Source: a virus
Length of the DNA: 64,000 bases
Virus record (IMG/VR): IMGVR_UViG_3300029309_000010
Location: 1 to 64,000 of that record
Strand: one strand, 5' to 3'
In this document: positions 17,615 through 25,960 of the stretch, piece by piece
How the letters are laid out: every line of letters begins with the position of its first letter
How positions within the stretch are numbered: the first letter of the stretch is position 1
Program-made: the position numbers and the translations under genes
Notes under the pieces: model-generated
Told to the model about the DNA's origin: nothing
Seen by the model: the letters and a program-made list of their open reading frames with translations, nothing else
The model's database searches: none

Positions 17615-19261
17615 TTAACCCTCACAAGAAGAGCAATTTAAAATGGATCTAGCTAGCTCTTGACTAGGATTAGCACTTCTTTGATAATAAAAACTCTTGA
17701 TGCCTTGTTCCCATCCAAATATAAGTAACTCACTAACTTGTTTTGCTGGACACTTAGGTGAAATCATTACGTTTAGGCTCTGACCCTGATCAATATATTT
17801 TTGCCTTTGAGCAGCTTGTATCACAATTTCTTTTTGAGATATCTCGCCAAAAGTCTTAAATACATCTTTCTCTTGATCAGAAAGAAAATCTAGATGTTGA
17901 ACAGATCCACCCTTAACTAATATAGATTTCCAAGTAGTGGCATTGTTTTTACCCTTATCTTCCAGAAGATTCTCTAGATAAGGATTTTTATATGTAAATT
18001 TACCCTTAGCTAGATCTTTAGTAAAGTAATTACTATTTAACGGTTCAATAGAAGGAGAAACTTGACCCAAAATAAAAGAGCTAGAGGTAGTGGGAGCTAT
18101 AGCCATTGTAGTCATGTTCCTCCTGCCATATCCTCTAAGATACTCTGGCTCGCCAAACTCTTCTGCTAGTTTATGTGTGGCTCTATCACATCTCTCTCTA
18201 ATGATATTGTGAACTTCTGCATTAAGAAACTGAGCTTCTAATCCTTCAAATGGAATCATTTTGGATTGTAAGAGTGAGTGCCAGCCAAGAACGCCAACTC
18301 CGATAGCTCTTTGTCTTTTAGCAAAATTATGGCAAGACTTCATGAACGGTATGTTTTCTGTCTTGTAGATATACTCTTCCATAACAGCATCTAAGAACTG
18401 AACTAAAGTCTCAACGGCATCAGTTTCTTTTATTTCATCCCATCTAAGCAAATTAAGGGAAGAAAGACAGCAGACAAAGGACTCATCCTCTGAAGAGTGC
18501 AATGATATTTCACTGCAAAGATTAGAGGCATGGATTTTGAGTCCCTTGTCTTTATATGCCTGTGGAGCATTGTTGTTGGCGTTGTCTGTAAAAAATATAT
18601 ACGGGTATCCTGTTTCAAATCTCTTTTTTATGATGTTGGCCCAAACTTTACGCTTGTCTTTATCTCCATCGACCATCGACTGCATCCATTTGTCATCAAT
18701 GCAAACAGCAAATGACATTTGTTGAATTGGATTGCCTTCACTCCTAATCATTAGGAACTCATCAATATCAGGATGATCGACAGGGAGATATGCGGCAAAA
18801 GATCCTCTCCTTACATGGCCTTGAGATACTATAGATGCAACTTTATCAAAAAGCTCCATAAAGTAAACAGCCCCAGCAGAAGTCCCGCCAACACTGATAG
18901 ACTTTCCTCTAGCTCTAAGATCACCAAAATAACCAGAGGTTCCAGAACCGTGCTTGGTCTGCATACCAACTTCAGCCTGTTTCCTTAGAATAGAGTCCAT
19001 CTTGTCATTGATGAAAACCCCATTGCAGGATATTGGAAGACCTCTATCTCTTCCAAAATTAGACCAAACAGGACTAGCTAGGGAGTAGAACCCACGCTTC
19101 ATGTAGTCCTCAAATTTATCTGCAAAGCCTCCCTGTCTGAGATATTTCTCAGCAGCCTCTGCTATGCTCCTAATCCTCTTTTTAGCTGTTTCTCCTTTTC
19201 TAAGGTATCCTCTTTCAAGAAATTGTTTTGAATCGTCGTTTAGCCAATAATAGTCTTTCAT
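17615..19261 (-). CDS. nrdA: Ribonucleoside-diphosphate reductase, large subunit (class I)
   Basis: The 548-residue protein reduces ribonucleotides to deoxyribonucleotides. It shows SCNGVFIND, GGTSAGAVYFMELFD, HVRRGSFAAYLP, NLCSEISLHS (active-site Cys) and a C-terminal CSSC pair that passes electrons. It is about 200 residues shorter than E. coli NrdA. It begins near the catalytic barrel and lacks the N-terminal ATP-cone, so overall activity regulation by ATP/dATP is probably absent. It is co-transcribed with nrdB (the stop of one adjoins the start of the next). Confidence 0.92.
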   Translation of the reverse strand: MKDYYWLNDDSKQFLERGYLRKGETAKKRIRSIAEAAEKYLRQGGFADKFEDYMKRGFYSLASPVWSNFGRDRGLPISCNGVFINDKMDSILRKQAEVGMQTKHGSGTSGYFGDLRARGKSISVGGTSAGAVYFMELFDKVASIVSQGHVRRGSFAAYLPVDHPDIDEFLMIRSEGNPIQQMSFAVCIDDKWMQSMVDGDKDKRKVWANIIKKRFETGYPYIFFTDNANNNAPQAYKDKGLKIHASNLCSEISLHSSEDESFVCCLSSLNLLRWDEIKETDAVETLVQFLDAVMEEYIYKTENIPFMKSCHNFAKRQRAIGVGVLGWHSLLQSKMIPFEGLEAQFLNAEVHNIIRERCDRATHKLAEEFGEPEYLRGYGRRNMTTMAIAPTTSSSFILGQVSPSIEPLNSNYFTKDLAKGKFTYKNPYLENLLEDKGKNNATTWKSILVKGGSVQHLDFLSDQEKDVFKTFGEISQKEIVIQAAQRQKYIDQGQSLNVMISPKCPAKQVSELLIFGWEQGIKSFYYQRSANPSQELARSILNCSSCEG

Positions 19262-20232
19262 TAGAATAGATCGTCTGCGTCAAATGTTTGCGAGTTTTTC
19301 GCGTATTCTACGGGTCGAGTATGGAAAAAGTCTGTAGCGTTATTGCCAAGCAATTCTTCCTCAAACCAGATTGTATTGACCAAGATTTTTTTGTCAACAT
19401 CAAATGCTGGTCTAAATCCAATTTGTTCTAATGACTCATTGATTCTGTTCTTGATAAATTCTTTTAAAATAGGCGCACTTATGCCTTTTTCATTATATCC
19501 GTTAACCATCCAATCAACAATTTGAGACTCTGCTTTAAATGCAGCATGAGACTCCTTGATTATCCTCTCCTCTAACTCCTCGTTAAAAAGCTCTGGATGC
19601 TCATTTCTGATAGTATTGATAATCTTAATGCCAGCCAAAGCATGAATATTTTCCTCGTTCCTAGTATATTTAACCTGCTGACCAGTATCTTTTAGCACGT
19701 TTCTATATCGATTGAACCAGTTGATTACATAAAATTGGCTAAATAGAGAGACATTCTCCACAAAAAGAGTAAATAAAATCAGAGAGTAAACATACTGCTG
19801 CTTTGAGTCCTTGTAGAATTTATGGTTATATTTTCTTAAATAGTTAACCCTGCCTTCAATAAAGTCTAGCTTAAGGTTCTGCTCAAATACATCCTCCAAG
19901 CCTAAAACCTTGAGGAGTCTCTCATAAGCGTTATTGTGAATAACCTCAACATTAGCCATAACAAACCCAAGGTCTGAAAGGCTGGGATGAGGCAAATTAT
20001 CTCCCAATTTACTCCAGAACTTCTTAACAGCGACCTCAATCTGCCCTATTGCAGATAACGTCCTGATAATCATTTCCCTCTCCGTGTCATTCAGCTCAAC
20101 AGCGAAATCTTGAACATCGCTGGTAAAGCTAAACTCCTTATCTGTCCAAAACCCATTATGCATAGCCTCAATAAACTCCTGCGCCCAAGGGTAGTGGTCA
20201 GGCTTCCTAGATACTTGTTCTTCAAAAATCAT
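19261..20232 (-). CDS. nrdB: Ribonucleoside-diphosphate reductase, small subunit
   Basis: The 323-residue ferritin-like protein keeps the iron ligands in VEVIHNNAY (Glu and His), FVENVSLFSQF and RNEENIHALAG. The radical tyrosine sits four residues after the first ligand histidine, as in E. coli NrdB. It makes the tyrosyl radical needed by NrdA. It is the first gene of the leftward nrd unit, with a promoter just upstream in the divergent region. Confidence 0.93.
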   Translation of the reverse strand: MIFEEQVSRKPDHYPWAQEFIEAMHNGFWTDKEFSFTSDVQDFAVELNDTEREMIIRTLSAIGQIEVAVKKFWSKLGDNLPHPSLSDLGFVMANVEVIHNNAYERLLKVLGLEDVFEQNLKLDFIEGRVNYLRKYNHKFYKDSKQQYVYSLILFTLFVENVSLFSQFYVINWFNRYRNVLKDTGQQVKYTRNEENIHALAGIKIINTIRNEHPELFNEELEERIIKESHAAFKAESQIVDWMVNGYNEKGISAPILKEFIKNRINESLEQIGFRPAFDVDKKILVNTIWFEEELLGNNATDFFHTRPVEYAKNSQTFDADDLF

Positions 20233-20247
20233 TTCGTAAAGTTACAC

Positions 20248-20276
20248 ATGTTAGATCGCCCAAAGAACTAAGTCAA
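20248..20276 (-). promoter_or_regulatory. Promoter of nrdB-nrdA
   Basis: Leftward TTGACT (20276-20271), 17 bases, TAACAT (20253-20248), 15 bases before ATG 20232. GTGTAA also lies 15 bases upstream of the ATG. The three dyads at 20321-20383 lie just upstream of the -35. Confidence 0.55.
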
Positions 20277-20320
20277 TGTCTTTTTAAGAAAAAATCGTCG
20301 AAGACGTTAAATTAATATGA

Positions 20321-20383
20321 ACGTATCCTTTACGTATGGAATATTTATTTAACTCGTATCCAATACGTTCGTATCCCATACGT
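20321..20383. promoter_or_regulatory. Three 15-bp dyad sites in the divergent nrdB/sigma control region
   Basis: Sites ACGTATCCTTTACGT (20321-20335), TCGTATCCAATACGT (20354-20368) and TCGTATCCCATACGT (20369-20383) share CGTATCC and form inverted arms around a short centre. Sites 2 and 3 are directly adjacent; sites 1 and 2 start 33 bp apart, about three helical turns. They lie between the two divergent promoters and read as operators for a repressor or activator. Replication iterons are the alternative. Confidence 0.65.
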
Positions 20384-20435
20384 TCTAAAGAGTAGGGTAA
20401 ATTCTTCTTTTTAGGTGTCAAGAAAAAAATTTCAC

Positions 20436-20463
20436 TTGATATTTTCATATTTAATTGTATATT
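20436..20463 (+). promoter_or_regulatory. Promoter of the rightward sigma/glycosyltransferase unit
   Basis: TTGATA (20436-20441), 16 bases, TATATT (20458-20463), then 12 bases before the TTG at 20476. A poly-A stretch lies just upstream. It has the same 16-bp spacing as the right-arm promoters. Confidence 0.6.
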
Positions 20464-20475
20464 AATAAAACCTAG

Positions 20476-21072
20476 TTGATAGAAGACCTTACAGATTCAG
20501 CCCTAACAGAGATGATTAGGTCAGAAAATAACGAAAAAGCTCTAAATGAGCTTATTTCTAGGCATTCTGGCATATATGTGGATATGATAAAGAGATTTGG
20601 CTCAAACTGCCTAACTCAAAATCAAATCCAAGACATAATGAAGGATAAAGATTACACTATCTACAGGGCAGCATTAGAATATGATGAAAACAAAGCTAAG
20701 TTTTCTACCCATTTAGCTAATAAGACAAAATACATGTGTTTAACACAGAAGACTAAAAACAAAAATAACAAGGTCTTTAATAACTTTGAAGAAGTTAAAT
20801 TTTGTCAAAAAGACAAATCAGCGACTCCAGATGAGTCTTGTAGACTAAACGATTCTTTTTCTAGGATTCTAAATCTCATTAATAAACATAAAGATCAGAG
20901 ATTAAAAGTAATATTTCATGAACGATATTTTTGTGGAGAACGAGGTAAGTTAAAGCCTTGGAAAGATGTAGCTAAAAAAATAAATCTTTCTGCTCAAGGA
21001 TGCATTAATATACATGATAAAGCCATAAAAGAATTCAATTACAAGATTGAAAATGAAAAAATTAAATTTTGA
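20476..21072 (+). CDS. Sigma-70-like transcription factor
   Basis: The 198-residue product looks like a short sigma factor. The N-terminal LTEMIRSENNEKALNELISRHS resembles region 1.2/2.1, AKFSTHLANKTKYMCL resembles the FsTYa..wIrqai helix of region 2, and a C-terminal helix-turn-helix (PWKDVAKKINLSAQGCINIH) resembles region 4. It probably directs RNA polymerase to a class of phage promoters. The start is TTG 20476, chosen to keep the region 1.2-like helix; ATG 20512 is possible. A second sigma-like gene lies at 57376-58053. Confidence 0.7.
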   Translation: MIEDLTDSALTEMIRSENNEKALNELISRHSGIYVDMIKRFGSNCLTQNQIQDIMKDKDYTIYRAALEYDENKAKFSTHLANKTKYMCLTQKTKNKNNKVFNNFEEVKFCQKDKSATPDESCRLNDSFSRILNLINKHKDQRLKVIFHERYFCGERGKLKPWKDVAKKINLSAQGCINIHDKAIKEFNYKIENEKIKF

Positions 21073-22141
21073 TGGACCAATAAACTCTCTTAGCTTGGGA
21101 AATGTAAGTATAAATTTTCTAAGAGAAATTCAAAAAAGAGATCTAGAAGTATCTTTATATCCTGTCGGAGATCAAGGTAACTTTGATGCATATGATAAGA
21201 TTGGTGAAGAATTCAAGCAGTGGGTGGCTAATATAGCTACAAATAGATTAAAAAATCTTAGTCCATCTTCAAAATCATTAAAGGTTTGGCACATCAATGG
21301 ATCAGAAAAGGTTTTGCCAAATCAATATTTATACACCTTTTATGAAACAGACTCTCCGACAGAAGAGGAGGTGAATATTGTTAATCTTCAGAAACACACA
21401 TTCTTTTCTTGTTCTGAAGCAGCAGAAATTTTTAAAGATAAAGGGTGTGATAATGTATCATACGTCCCTTTAGGGTTTGATGAGGATTTTCACGTTACAG
21501 ACAAAAAGTATCTAGAAGATACGATACACTTTGGTCTAGTTGGAAAATTTGAAAGAAGGAAAAATACACAAGCTATCATTCAACTCTGGACAGATAAGTT
21601 TGGGAACAACCCCAAGTATCAGCTTTCTTGTTTAGTTCATAATCCATTTCTTAATGAAGATCAGATGAATCAAGCAATACAGTCTTCTCTTAGGGGTCAA
21701 AATTGGTCAAATGTTAATTTTTTGCCTCATTTGAAGACAAATTCTGAAATGAATGACTTCATAAACTCTATAGATATTGATCTCTCTGGTCTTTCTAATG
21801 GAGAGGGATGGAATCTACCTTCTTTTAACGCTACAGCTTTAGGAAAATGGTCAATAGTTAGTAACTGTTCTGCCCATAAAGATTGGGCCACAGAACAAAA
21901 CTCTATCCTTGTTGACCCAGTAGGCAAGCAACCATGTTATGATAATTTCTTTTTCAAAGAGGGTAATACATTTAATCAAGGTCAGTATTATAAATTGAAT
22001 GGAGATTCTATACTAGAATCCTTTGATAAAGCTATTGATAAAGTGGGTCAAATCAACACAGAAGGGACAAAACTTCGTGACAGTTTTACATACTCAAAGA
22101 CTATGGATGCGATTTTTTCACACATGTATAGCGATTCTTGA
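21053..22141 (+). CDS. Glycosyltransferase, GT4-like
   Basis: The 362-residue protein (from ATG 21053) has an N-terminal Rossmann half. The nucleotide-sugar half contains HFGLVGKFERRKNTQAIIQLW, typical of the GT4 GxxxxRKn segment, and SGLSNGEGWNLPSFNATALGKW, the GEGwglP..EA-like motif. It transfers a sugar from a nucleotide donor; the acceptor is unknown. It overlaps the sigma-like gene by 20 bases, so the two are expressed together. Confidence 0.8.
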   Translation: MKKLNFDGPINSLSLGNVSINFLREIQKRDLEVSLYPVGDQGNFDAYDKIGEEFKQWVANIATNRLKNLSPSSKSLKVWHINGSEKVLPNQYLYTFYETDSPTEEEVNIVNLQKHTFFSCSEAAEIFKDKGCDNVSYVPLGFDEDFHVTDKKYLEDTIHFGLVGKFERRKNTQAIIQLWTDKFGNNPKYQLSCLVHNPFLNEDQMNQAIQSSLRGQNWSNVNFLPHLKTNSEMNDFINSIDIDLSGLSNGEGWNLPSFNATALGKWSIVSNCSAHKDWATEQNSILVDPVGKQPCYDNFFFKEGNTFNQGQYYKLNGDSILESFDKAIDKVGQINTEGTKLRDSFTYSKTMDAIFSHMYSDS

Positions 22142-22166
22142 TTGGTATAAAAATTGATAATAGATT
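22138..22166 (+). promoter_or_regulatory. Possible promoter before the Hsp20 gene
   Basis: TTGATT (22138-22143), 17 bases, TAGATT (22161-22166), three bases before ATG 22170. Spacing is close to that of the leaderless promoters, but the hexamers are weaker. The second methionine of the gene (22197) would give a short normal leader. Confidence 0.35.
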
Positions 22167-22169
22167 ATT

Positions 22170-22493
22170 ATGTATTATAAACTTAATAAAAAATTCATGG
22201 ACTACTTTGATCAATTTGAAACTACTAAACACGCTAAAGTTAAAGATAGCGGTGATGTTTACGTTGGTGAATTTGAACTAGCTGGCTTCTCAAAAGATGA
22301 TATTGAAATTTTAGCTACTGATGAAGAACTAAAAATTCATGCAAAGAATGAAAAAAGAGAAAAAAGATTTAATTTAACATTGTATAGCGCTGTATCTATC
22401 TCTGATATCTCCTCCGAGACAAAAGATGGATTACTTACAGTTACCATGCCTAAAAAATGTGTTAGTGAGCGAATAAAAATTAAAGTAAAATAA
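22170..22493 (+). CDS. Small heat shock protein (Hsp20/alpha-crystallin)
   Basis: The 107-residue protein has an alpha-crystallin domain: VYVGEFELAGFSKDDIEI, a middle EKRFNLTLYSAV and a final DGLLTVTMPKK, the A-x-(n)-G-x-L signature region in variant form. It holds unfolding proteins and may help virion assembly or host stress during infection, as Hsp20 genes of cyanophages are thought to do. It ends in a TAATG overlap with the next gene. Confidence 0.85.
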   Translation: MYYKLNKKFMDYFDQFETTKHAKVKDSGDVYVGEFELAGFSKDDIEILATDEELKIHAKNEKREKRFNLTLYSAVSISDISSETKDGLLTVTMPKKCVSERIKIKVK

Positions 22494-22873
22494 TGCCAAT
22501 TTACGTCTACAAACACCCAACTGAGGAGAGATATGAGGAAATCATTCAGACTATGAGTGAGCCTCATGTCTTCTCCAAAGACGGGGTAGAGTGGAAAAGA
22601 GTATTTTTACCAACTCGTTGTTCAATATCAGCAAATGCTGATCCATTTAATTCAAACTCTTTTGTAGAAAAAACTGCAAACATGAAAGGCACGTTTGGAG
22701 ATATGATGGATTATTCAAAAGAACTTAGCGAAAAGAGGGCTGAGAAAGCTGGGGGAGAAGATCCTATTAAGAGACAACACTTCAATAGGTATGAGAAAGA
22801 AGTTGGCAAAAAACACATTGCCGATAAAAAGACTTCTTACGAAAATAAATCAGTTAAGATTGATTTTGATTGA
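22493..22873 (+). CDS. Small protein with an FmdB-like start, zinc ligands lost
   Basis: The 126-residue product begins MPIYVYKHPTEERYEEIIQ, as FmdB-type zinc-ribbon proteins do (MPIYEYxC..C). The cysteine pairs are replaced, so it should not bind zinc. The remainder is highly charged. Similar proteins occur near replication genes of phages. No function can be given. Confidence 0.6.
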   Translation: MPIYVYKHPTEERYEEIIQTMSEPHVFSKDGVEWKRVFLPTRCSISANADPFNSNSFVEKTANMKGTFGDMMDYSKELSEKRAEKAGGEDPIKRQHFNRYEKEVGKKHIADKKTSYENKSVKIDFD

Positions 22874-23662
22874 TTATGCTGGAGAGGTTCCTATTCCAAT
22901 ATAACCCCATAGATGAGTTCCAGTTTGAACTACTAAATTTTTTCCAGATATAGCTAAGGCTCCTATAGCAAAATTTTGTGCTGTATTAGATTCAGGAGCT
23001 AATCCTGTCCATATTGGAAGTGCGAAGCCTGTTTTAAAGGTGACTGTATCAGTGAAAATTGATGATCCTATAACATCTAAATTACCACTAAAAATACCAG
23101 AGCTATTAAAACTGGTATTGTCGCCAAAATAACTTTCGCCACCATTAAAAAAGTGACCGTTTGAAAAACTTGTTATTAAAGAATCTTGTAAACTGACCGA
23201 TAAAGCAGATGAATCATTAAAATCTTTAATTACAGTGTTCCCAGTCGCAGTTTTTGTAAAAGTAACAGTGTCTCCAGCTACTAATGTATTATTTTGACCA
23301 CTTCTTGATACTTCTACTGAACCAGCATTGAACAGCGCGTTTCCAATACCACTTATGTTACTATCATTAGCTCTAATCGCTATATTATCTCCATCAATTG
23401 GACCAGAGGCCAAAGTTGTATTATTGCCTAAAAATAGAAAATTTCCATCATTAGGGTCAAAACTATTATTACCACTATCAGCTAAACCAAAAACAGTTCT
23501 ACCCCCTATTTTTAGGCTACCAGTAAATGCAAAATCTCCTGTTAATCCTCTGGATAAATTTAATTTAACACCAGTATCAGTTTGAGTAACAGATATGTCT
23601 CCAGAATCACTAAAAAAAGTAGCTAACTGTATCTGTTCAGGTTGAATTTTGTTAAATGACAT
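22874..23662 (-). CDS. Virion structural or tail-fibre-like protein
   Basis: The 262-residue product is rich in Ser, Asn, Gly and Thr with short beta repeats (FNAGSVEVSRSG, TGNTVIKDFND, SGNLDVIGSSIFTDTVTF) and ends GYIGIGTSPA. This is typical of trimeric beta-helical fibres or appendages. It is the only minus-strand gene between plus-strand genes at 20.5-27.8 kb and stops exactly where the convergent gene stops. It may have been inserted, or bear a receptor-binding role. Confidence 0.6.
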   Translation of the reverse strand: MSFNKIQPEQIQLATFFSDSGDISVTQTDTGVKLNLSRGLTGDFAFTGSLKIGGRTVFGLADSGNNSFDPNDGNFLFLGNNTTLASGPIDGDNIAIRANDSNISGIGNALFNAGSVEVSRSGQNNTLVAGDTVTFTKTATGNTVIKDFNDSSALSVSLQDSLITSFSNGHFFNGGESYFGDNTSFNSSGIFSGNLDVIGSSIFTDTVTFKTGFALPIWTGLAPESNTAQNFAIGALAISGKNLVVQTGTHLWGYIGIGTSPA

Positions 23663-23700
23663 AATACAATAGATTATCTTTTATAAATTACACGAATTCA

Positions 23701-24261
23701 ATGAAATTTACTCTTTATAAGCCAAACTCTAAAAATACAGGGGCTGCTTTCAGTTTTGATCTAGCTAAGGACAAGAAGGGGAATGCAGTTATGTATGTCT
23801 CTATGATTCAGCAACACAGCTGGAACGATAAGACAAAAAGTGGCTCTTTTAAGGAAAATGCTAAGAATCCTGAAAAATCTGGCACAATCAAACTATCAGC
23901 AAATGAAGCTGGAGAAGTCCTTTCGTCATTTAAGACTAGAATCCCTTTTGTCGCTTTTCACAGAAGGAATGACGATACAACTATAATAAAATTCACCCCT
24001 TGGGATAAGAAAAGAAAAATCATGGGCAAGGATGGAGATACTTGGCATGAAACTCCTGCATTTGGAGTCAGCGTTACACGAAATTCATCTATGACATTTA
24101 AGCTTCCTTTGGAAGCTGGAGAAACGGAGGTCTTATCAGAGTTACTAAAAAAATATATTTTAGAATCCTTTATTGTGGCAGACGCATATAAACCTCAAGC
24201 TCCCAAAGAAGAAACTCAAGAAGATACCTTAGATACTGAAGATTCAGATGTCCCATTCTAA
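23701..24261 (+). CDS. Putative single-stranded DNA-binding protein
   Basis: The 186-residue protein has a beta-rich N-terminal region (KFTLYKPNSKNTGAAFSFDL). Its acidic tail, EETQEDTLDTEDSDVPF, matches the C-terminal tip of bacterial SSBs (DDDIPF), through which SSB recruits partners. The core does not look like a standard OB-fold SSB and could be a PC4/Whirly-like phage SSB. The tail is the main evidence. It overlaps the next gene by 14 bases. Confidence 0.6.
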   Translation: MKFTLYKPNSKNTGAAFSFDLAKDKKGNAVMYVSMIQQHSWNDKTKSGSFKENAKNPEKSGTIKLSANEAGEVLSSFKTRIPFVAFHRRNDDTTIIKFTPWDKKRKIMGKDGDTWHETPAFGVSVTRNSSMTFKLPLEAGETEVLSELLKKYILESFIVADAYKPQAPKEETQEDTLDTEDSDVPF

Positions 24262-25960
24262 AAAAATAAAGGTATTATTCCACTCTAACCATAGTAGATT
24301 GGTTACTGGATTTGGTAAAAATACTAGAAATATTATGATGGGTCTTCATAATGACCCAGATATAGAGGTTATTGAGGCTGCTAATGGAGCTAAGTTTGGA
24401 GCAGATCTTTTGACACCTTGGAAATCTTATGGAACTCACCCTAGCGATGCAGCCACCCTTCAAGCTATACAGGGAGATGGCCCAAAAGAAAGAATGGCTC
24501 AGTATGGATTTTATACAATAGATAAAATAATAGAAGAATGTAAACCCGACATATATCTTGGAGTCGAAGATATATGGGCTTTTACAGAATATGAAAATAA
24601 ACCTTGGTGGAATAAGATAAATAAAATTCTTTGGACTACATTAGATAGCTTGCCAATCTTAGATCAGGCCATCAAAATGGAACCTCTTTGTGATAAGATG
24701 CTTGTGTGGGCTTCTTTTGCAGAGAAAGAAATGAATAGACTTGGGCACAATAACATAGAGACTATACACGGAGCTGTTGATTACACAAATTTTCGTCCTC
24801 TTGAAAATAGGATTCAAATAAGAAAGAAATTTGGAATAAATGACGATTTTGTAATCGGTTTTGTATTTAAAAACCAGCTCAGAAAATCTGTCCCAAATCT
24901 GCTACAGGGATTTAAAATATTCAAAGAGCAAAATCCAGATGTAAAAACCAAGCTATTGCTACACACCGATTGGGGTGAAGTGGGACAAGGGTGGGATATC
25001 CCTAGATATATCAATGAAATGGGGATTGCCCCTGAAGATGTATTGTCCACATATGTTTGTCATGCTTGTGATTTTTACTTTGTATCTCACTATCAAGGAG
25101 AAGAAAAAAACTGTCCCAAATGTAAGGCTGAAAAAACATTTAAAACAAAAAACAGCAACAAGGGTATTGGTGAAGTTGAGTTAAATGAGCTTTATAATTG
25201 CATGGATGTATACTGCCATCCTTTTACTAGTGGTGGTCAAGAGCTTCCTATTCAAGAGGCTAAATCAGCTGGTTTAGTAACTTTAGTTACAGAGTATTCC
25301 TGCGGGACTGACTCTTGTTATGAACACCAAGGCGGTATCCCATTAAAATGGAATGAGTATAGAGAACCTCACACTCAATTCATTAAGGCGTCTACATGCC
25401 CAGAAGATATAGCAGATAAACTTAAAAAAGTTTACAGGATGGATGACATAGAAAAACTTTCTATAATTTCATCTGGAATTAAATATGTAAAAGATTCTTA
25501 CTCTATTAGTAGCATTTGCAAAAAACTTAAAAAGGTCTTCTTTAGTTTAGATAAACCAAAATTTGAAGAAAAAGAAGAAGATAAAAATACACAGAATCTA
25601 ATTAGTCTAGATGATGTTTTAGATGATGAAGGGCCTACAAATAGAATAGCAGTAGTGTTGCCAGAATCTGCTGGAGATATTCTCATATTGAATTCTTTAA
25701 TGGAAAACTTGAAATCTTTGTATCCAGAAAAAAATATCTATATCTTCACTAAACCAGAATACTATCAAATGATTGAGGATAATCCCGCAATACACAAACT
25801 TCTTCCATATAACCCTCAAGTAGAAAATCTTTTATTCTTAGAGGGTAGAGGTGATCACGAAGGATATTTTGAAATGGCCTTTCTACCTAACATTGGAACA
25901 CAAAGACATTTGAATTATCTTCACAACGGAAAAGATAAAACACAATTTGAATTAAGATGA
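24248..25960 (+). CDS. Glycosyltransferase GT4 fused to the N-terminal half of a GT9-like domain
   Basis: The 570-residue protein has a GT4-like region (residues 1-420) with FVIGFVFKNQLRKSVPNLLQGF and, near its end, TSGGQELPIQEAKSAGLVTL. A zinc-ribbon insert (CHACDFYF ... CPKC) lies near 270-295. From about residue 470, RIAVVLPESAGDILILNSLM resembles the first half of GT9 heptosyltransferases. The second half continues in the next gene, which starts within the stop codon (ATGA). The two proteins may act as one enzyme pair. Confidence 0.72.
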   Translation: MSHSKKIKVLFHSNHSRLVTGFGKNTRNIMMGLHNDPDIEVIEAANGAKFGADLLTPWKSYGTHPSDAATLQAIQGDGPKERMAQYGFYTIDKIIEECKPDIYLGVEDIWAFTEYENKPWWNKINKILWTTLDSLPILDQAIKMEPLCDKMLVWASFAEKEMNRLGHNNIETIHGAVDYTNFRPLENRIQIRKKFGINDDFVIGFVFKNQLRKSVPNLLQGFKIFKEQNPDVKTKLLLHTDWGEVGQGWDIPRYINEMGIAPEDVLSTYVCHACDFYFVSHYQGEEKNCPKCKAEKTFKTKNSNKGIGEVELNELYNCMDVYCHPFTSGGQELPIQEAKSAGLVTLVTEYSCGTDSCYEHQGGIPLKWNEYREPHTQFIKASTCPEDIADKLKKVYRMDDIEKLSIISSGIKYVKDSYSISSICKKLKKVFFSLDKPKFEEKEEDKNTQNLISLDDVLDDEGPTNRIAVVLPESAGDILILNSLMENLKSLYPEKNIYIFTKPEYYQMIEDNPAIHKLLPYNPQVENLLFLEGRGDHEGYFEMAFLPNIGTQRHLNYLHNGKDKTQFELR

